From Podocnemis expansa (taxonomy: Eukaryota > Chordata > Testudines > Podocnemididae), in assembly GCA_007922195.1 (NCBI GenBank), contig ML681963.1, positions 134,767,512-134,831,511 of the forward strand: a DNA stretch of 64,000 nucleotides. The letters run 5' to 3'. A program made the position numbers and the translations under genes. Shown piece by piece: positions 59,144 through 64,000 of the stretch. The notes under the pieces were generated by a model. That model searched no databases and had not been told where the DNA came from. It was given only the letters and a program-made list of their open reading frames with translations. How positions within the stretch are numbered: the first letter of the stretch is position 1; each line of letters starts with the position of its first letter.

Positions 59144-61047
59144 GTCAAAACCCTTTTGTTAAAATACTGGGGGACAGAATCTTTAATGTGTTCGCACTGC
59201 AGACGGGCCCTCTGGGTCCAGGCTTTAATCATCTGAAAGACCTACCTACAGCAAAGCCCTCTACTAAAAGCAGAGCTGAAATAATCTTGACCAGGGATTT
59301 TGCTAGCACCCAAGTTGTCATCTGGTAACAGTGTTACACCAAATTAGTAAGCACCCCCTTACACCTCCTCCTACACCCCCTGTAATTTCAGTTCCTGGGG
59401 AGAATACTTATCTTAACGTTATGGAAACCTGTTGTTCTAATCTTGCATAGCTGTATTTACCTGTATAAAGGAGATGTAAAACACACAACCCTGCCATTCT
59501 ATCATGGGAGAATTTTACACCCATTCTGAACAGGTGCAAATAAGTACCAAAATACAAGGCCAGGGAGAACTAGGCTCTAAGAACTAATAAAATTGGGAAA
59601 GTAATAGGAAAGTAAGCTAGTTTCTACTGCACATGGGGAAACCTGTCCCATGTTTTTCAAGAGCTTAAGGGTGAACATCTTTCTTATGATTTTACAGATG
59701 CAGAAAGTGAAAAACCTATTGATCTTGCACCTTCCCTACTATACAGGTAATTTTTCTTTATCCCATTATTCCTAGTCATGCTTTCATGACCCACAGGGTA
59801 CAATTTCTCTTATGTTGGTGATAGAACTTCCAAGTATTGGTAGAATCACATGTACTCCCAGATTAAATTACCATTAGTGTCAATATTTTAGTAACATGGT
59901 GCTTAAAAGTGTTTGCATTATTGCAGATACTTTGCACTCTGATAAGCTTTGTCCTTAGCATTTATTATTGCCTTTATGATTATTTACTTACTTTATGCCA
60001 ACAATGTGTATATAGCTGTGTAAAAAAAAAAAAAACACACAGATCAGACACGTTCCTTTGCCTTGAACAGTTTATTTTACTGTAATGTCCCAGGACAAGT
60101 CCTCTTACACCCATTAATTGCATGGATTAGTTATTGGCATATATTTCCCTGCTGTGGCTTTGCCTTTACATGGCCATGAGTGGGTAGAGTTCTGTACCCC
60201 TAATGACTGCTGAGTTTAACAATAACCCTTCATTTTGTAAGCAACTACTTGGGATGATCTTGTGACTTTTCTTCAGCAACATAACGCAAAAAATGTTTTC
60301 AGTAATTCAAAAGGAACCTGTTCTACACACCACGGTTCAACCTTAAAAACATGCTTCTGATGCTAAGCCACTATAAAGTTTTGAAAGAAGATGTTGCATA
60401 CTTTTCCCCATACCAGAGATAATTACTTCCATTATTGAGTAGAGCTCTTCAGTCGGCACATTAAAGTCCCATTCTCACTCTGCACAGACACTAAATTTTC
60501 TTGCTGATTTTGATATGTTGAATGACTACTGTTCTGTAATTTCAGGTGATGATGGAAGACTTTCCCACATTATTCAATTGATGTACTTAAACTTCAGTTA
60601 TCTACACTTATACACTTTAATCTCATCAGGTTTCATTATCAATATTTTTAATCATTGTCTTTTTCCCAATAACAAGAGGCTTCTTCAGTAAAAAACATAC
60701 AACTATACACTTTAGGTTTGATACATGTTAAATAATAAAGTAAGAGTTTTTTTTAACTCAAAGTGAAACCATTTACCTTTGTGTTACGATGGCCTGATCA
60801 GACGACCATTGGTAGCATCAGAGACTCGCATTGACTGATCAAGTCTAGTCTGCAGTTGCATAATCTGTATTTTAACACAAAAGCTCATGTATCTTATAAG
60901 TAACAACATAACTTTATGCTTTATTAGAAAATACTAGATTGGCACTAGTTTACTACAGATCTTACATACAATACTTAAAGTCAGAATATTATTGCAGGGT
61001 AAAGGTAGTTAATGTTGTCACTTAATGTTTACAAGACAACCATTCTG
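59144..61047. other. Upstream flank of PLEKHA7; one exon-like segment
   Basis: AT-rich and largely featureless. On the minus strand 60864-60777 is bounded by ATACAG| and |GTAAAT and reads IMQLQTRLDQSMRVSDATN and onward to a stop just before the donor. I do not recognise the peptide; it is treated as a candidate only. Confidence 0.35.
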
Positions 61048-61531
61048 AGGGTATGTCTACACTTTGGGCTTAAATTGACTTAAAGCCCATTAAGTCAACT
61101 TAAGCCAAACCCAGACTATATTTAGAAATTAAGTCAACTTTAGCAGTTGCTTAAGTTGATTTAATAACTCCTTCCCTGTAAGTCAACTTAAGCATTTAAG
61201 TCGACTTTACAGGGCAGGGCTTGCCTCCTTCCCTGCCCTGTAAAATTGACCAGTCTCTAAGCCAGCTCCCAGCCCCTGCAGCCTGCACAGAGGAGCTGGG
61301 AGCCCAGTCAGGCTCTCAGCCCCTTGCCATGCCCTTGCTGCCTGTTACAAGGGGCTGGGAGCAGGAGCTGGTTCCAGCTCCTTGCCAGCGGTGGCTGGGG
61401 CCTTATCAGGCACTGGAAGCCCAATCAGAACTGGGGCAGGGCAGACATACCCTGAAGTCAACTTAATAAGGAGGACCTAAAGATGACCTTGTTAAGTCGA
61501 CTTCCAAGGGCCCCCCCAGTGTAGACAGCCT
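61048..61531. mobile_element. MITE, TGTCTACACT-type termini
   Basis: Left AGGGTATGTCTACACT and the complement of the right end (AGGCTGTCTACACT) match well. Both flanks inside carry self-complementary AAGTCGACTT / TTAAGTTGACTT-type words; the centre (61200-61440) is GC-rich and gives a spurious 81-codon frame. No clear target duplication. Confidence 0.8.
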
Positions 61532-61684
61532 AAATGCTCAAACATCCACACACTCACTCACACTGTTTTGAAATTTTGTGTACCTCATAGTGGTACAGGG
61601 TAGAGTTGTTGGTCTAAATTTGAGGTCATTTGAGCAAGACGCTTCTGAGATGCCACAAATTATATATATATAGATGTAGCATAT

Positions 61685-62040
61685 ATATATAGATGTAGCA
61701 GTGCCAAGTGACAGCAACATCAGGAAGAAGGAGTATGAGAAGCTGGGGAAGTACCAGGGCCTGAAAGAGGAACTAGAGCGGATGTGGAAAGTGAAGGCCA
61801 AAGTGGTCCCAGTGGTGGTAGGAGCACTCAGGGCTGTGACTCCTAAGCTGGGAGAGTGGCTCCAACAGATCCCAGGAACAACATCAGAGCTCTCTGTCCA
61901 GAAGAGTGCAGTGCTAGGAACAGCTAAGATACTGCGCAGAACCCTCAAACTCCCAGGCCTCTGGTAGAGGACCCGAGGTTGAGGATGACACATACCACCC
62001 ATAGGGGGTGAGAGAGGAATTTTTTTTTTTTTTTTTTTAA
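61685..62040 (+). mobile_element. LINE polyprotein C-terminal fragment with tail
   Basis: An 88-codon open frame (61701-61967) has SDSNIRKKEYEKLGKYQGLK followed by KVVPVVVGALRAVTPKL and VQKSAVLGTAKILRRTLKLP. From memory, this P-x-D-x-x-I-x-x-KE..KY..L / VVPVVVGALG / LQKxALLGTAxILR order is the common C terminus of a non-LTR retrotransposon protein in fish and reptiles. It is cut off on the left by TA-repeat DNA (TATATATATAGATGTAGC twice) and followed by a T run at 62021-62038. Not a host gene. Confidence 0.65.
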
Positions 62041-63978
62041 TATATAGAATTGCATGCACCCTGTTGTAGATGGAGCAACCTGTTCATTTTCCCCCAAGGC
62101 AGTGCAGAAAAATAAGTCTGGTTCAGTAAGGGAAAATTCCAAAGTTCTTTAGAAAACTAATCCACCTTTCAAAAAATCTGAATGTTGAAGTTTGGAAATT
62201 TACATAAGGAATTCAGCTAGTGCTCCACTGCTATAGAGTTCACCACTCCGTATTCCCATGGTCCTGTTATGCCCACACGCTTTAACTTGGTTCCCTAAAA
62301 TGTGCAAAAAGTCAAAATGAATGTCTAGCTGATTTCTCAATGAAGTTGTTTAGTTCCAGTTTTCTAACATGTTCATTACAGTGATATGGACTACAAAATA
62401 TTGTAGATGTATTTGTTGCTATACAATGTAATATAAATAGTGAAAACAGACTATTTAGTCACAATTGTGTACCACAAATGTATTTCATGGCTACAAATTA
62501 AGCATTCCAATTTTTTTCATTATTTTTCTACTTCATGGCACATCACACTGAGGACTTATTGTTACAATGTAAAAGAATCCTAGGACTATTTTCTTTAAAA
62601 ATATCTTTATTTATACAATTTAATAAACAATATGTAAAATCAACAGTATACATCCATACCATATTTCCATTACAACATAAAATAAGGTAGCACAATGAAG
62701 AGCAAGTCTGTGCTAAAGCATATGTGGGGATAAAACTAAACAATTATGTGGCAGTGGAAAGACTAACTGCGTTTTTCAGACCTTAAACGGTTTGCATTTT
62801 TGTAGAGAATGGAGGTCGGGTTTGCATGTAGTTTTTTTGGTCAGGGAAATATTTTGCTGAACTTCAAGGAGACAGACTTTCACCCTGAACTCTTTCAGTA
62901 AAATTATGTTTGTAAATGTCTGTGGGTTTTTTGAACACAAATCTTTATATGAGCTCAACTACCAGTAAAGACTACAGGAGAAAATCCCTGCACTAACAAA
63001 ATGAGGCTTTTCAAAGCAGGGCTCCCTTCTGTTAAACTTCACAAGTCCACAGGTGATATGCATTTGTAGGTATGCCTTTGAGGGAAGTTATCCTTGTGTA
63101 GGAGATGGAAGTGAGGTTGGAAGAAAAGATGGAAGGCTTTTATATAATTTAAACTGAACGGGTTTAAAAGGTAGACCATGTTAAGCAAAATTTTTTGCAT
63201 ACAGAAGATGACTCCCTTTTTTCTGTATCCTCTTGTGTGCCTCCTCCAATTCAATGCACCTCAGTTCCACATCCCCCAGTACTTTCCCTCACTATAAACT
63301 TTATGAAGTATAAACCCACCATTGTTCTACCCTTCTCCCTCTCTTCTGTTTCCCATATATAGCCCTTCTATTACAAGGCCAGGGAGGATGTAATTGCTCC
63401 ATATGCTTTCTGTCATCAGTCTCACCTCCCTCTATACTTTTTCCAAGTCTCTTCTACCATATCCATGCTCCTCCTACCACAGGCTCAGCCCTGTTGCTCA
63501 ATAGCCAAGTCTGGAATCAGCAGTAAGTTCATTTATATTGATAAACATTTTAAAATATTTACTTTGCCCTCCATATACAAAAAAAATGATTTTGTATATA
63601 GTGTGATCTAAGCAATAGTTATGGGGTAGCAAGAAAGGTAAAAACAGGGTGAAATAAAAAATACCATATAATGCCTATGCACACCTTTCACCTTCTTAAC
63701 TCAACATGCATGGATTACTGGAAATTGTCTTCAGCCTAGTACAAATAACAATAGGCAACAACAAATCTTCAAAGAAAGAGAACTGCTTCACAGGATCTAA
63801 AACAAAAACCTTACCTTACATTGGATATTGTGTGCAAGAAGGTCAATTTCCTAGTGCCTCCTGATCTGGTCCAGCCCTAGGCAGTTGTTACAGGCTGAAA
63901 AAGAAAGATTGTTGCCTCCTTTTTATCAACATGCTCCAACGAGCTCTTAAATTTACCTGTTTTCTGCCTGTCTTAATG
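62041..63978. other. Upstream flank; one weak exon-like segment
   Basis: No supported gene. On the minus strand 63894-63815 is bounded by CTTTCTTTTTCAG| and |GTAAGG but has stops in all three frames, so any exon there would be non-coding. Confidence 0.35.
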
Positions 63979-64000
63979 CAGGGGCATAGCCACAGGTGGC
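63979..64000. mobile_element. Possible hAT-type MITE terminus cut by the window end
   Basis: CAGGGGCATAGCCACAGGTG begins about 63980 in the style of hAT termini in this window (CAGGG then a mixed core). The rest is outside the window. Confidence 0.35.

Noticed and set aside
61664..61700. TATATATATAGATGTAGC doubled motif as a CRISPR-like repeat
   Set aside because: Only two adjacent copies with no spacers, in a vertebrate genome; it is simple TA-rich tandem sequence.
61701..61967. 88-codon frame as a small host gene
   Set aside because: Its motif order fits the C terminus of a retrotransposon protein, and it is followed by a homopolymer tail.

Overview
This window is nuclear DNA from an amniote, most likely a turtle or a closely related non-avian reptile. 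It is AT-rich and intron-like, with a dense load of CR1 LINEs, Penelope-like (PLE) retroelements and small hAT-type inverted-repeat elements. Clade and species are inferred from this repeat mix and from one recognisable gene; no search was run.

The only protein-coding gene I can support is the 5' end of PLEKHA7, an adherens-junction WW/PH-domain protein, on the minus strand. Coding exons 1-3 (57280-57195, 57114-57038, 56902-56845) are packed with two very short introns inside a CpG island of about 1.5 kb. They encode all of the first WW domain and the first half of the second. The strong splice donor after exon 3 opens onto positions 1-56844, where I found no further exon. That whole left part is therefore read as intron 3, with the rest of the gene beyond the left edge.

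The intron is a graveyard of mobile elements. From left to right it holds: a broken hAT transposase (about 2130-2950); a foldback repeat (6959-7080, sister copy 38087-38163); a CR1 endonuclease fragment (9705-10020); a nearly intact but 5'-truncated CR1 (13051-15117); an L1/Tx1-like ORF2 remnant (18080-19130); two LTR-like units of about 1 kb (28145-29175 and 43810-44801); PLE tails at many places; and hAT-type MITEs, several with readable 8-bp target duplications. The richest stretch is 39948-45645. There a CR1 is interrupted by a PLE that carries a GIY-YIG endonuclease remnant, that PLE is interrupted by an LTR-like unit, and a neighbouring PLE tail is split by a 749-bp MITE.

Upstream of the gene, a 10-N assembly gap (57630-57639) abuts a PLE inverted repeat able to form a long hairpin. 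Beyond it, 57984-59143 is a tandem duplication in which one copy holds a MITE-in-MITE insertion and the other copy preserves the empty site. The rest to 64000 holds a MITE, a LINE 3' fragment and two weak exon-like segments of unknown nature. I see no tRNA, rRNA or CRISPR array, no operon, and no convincing novel biochemical system. The most informative content is the repeat archaeology and the compact PLEKHA7 5' end.
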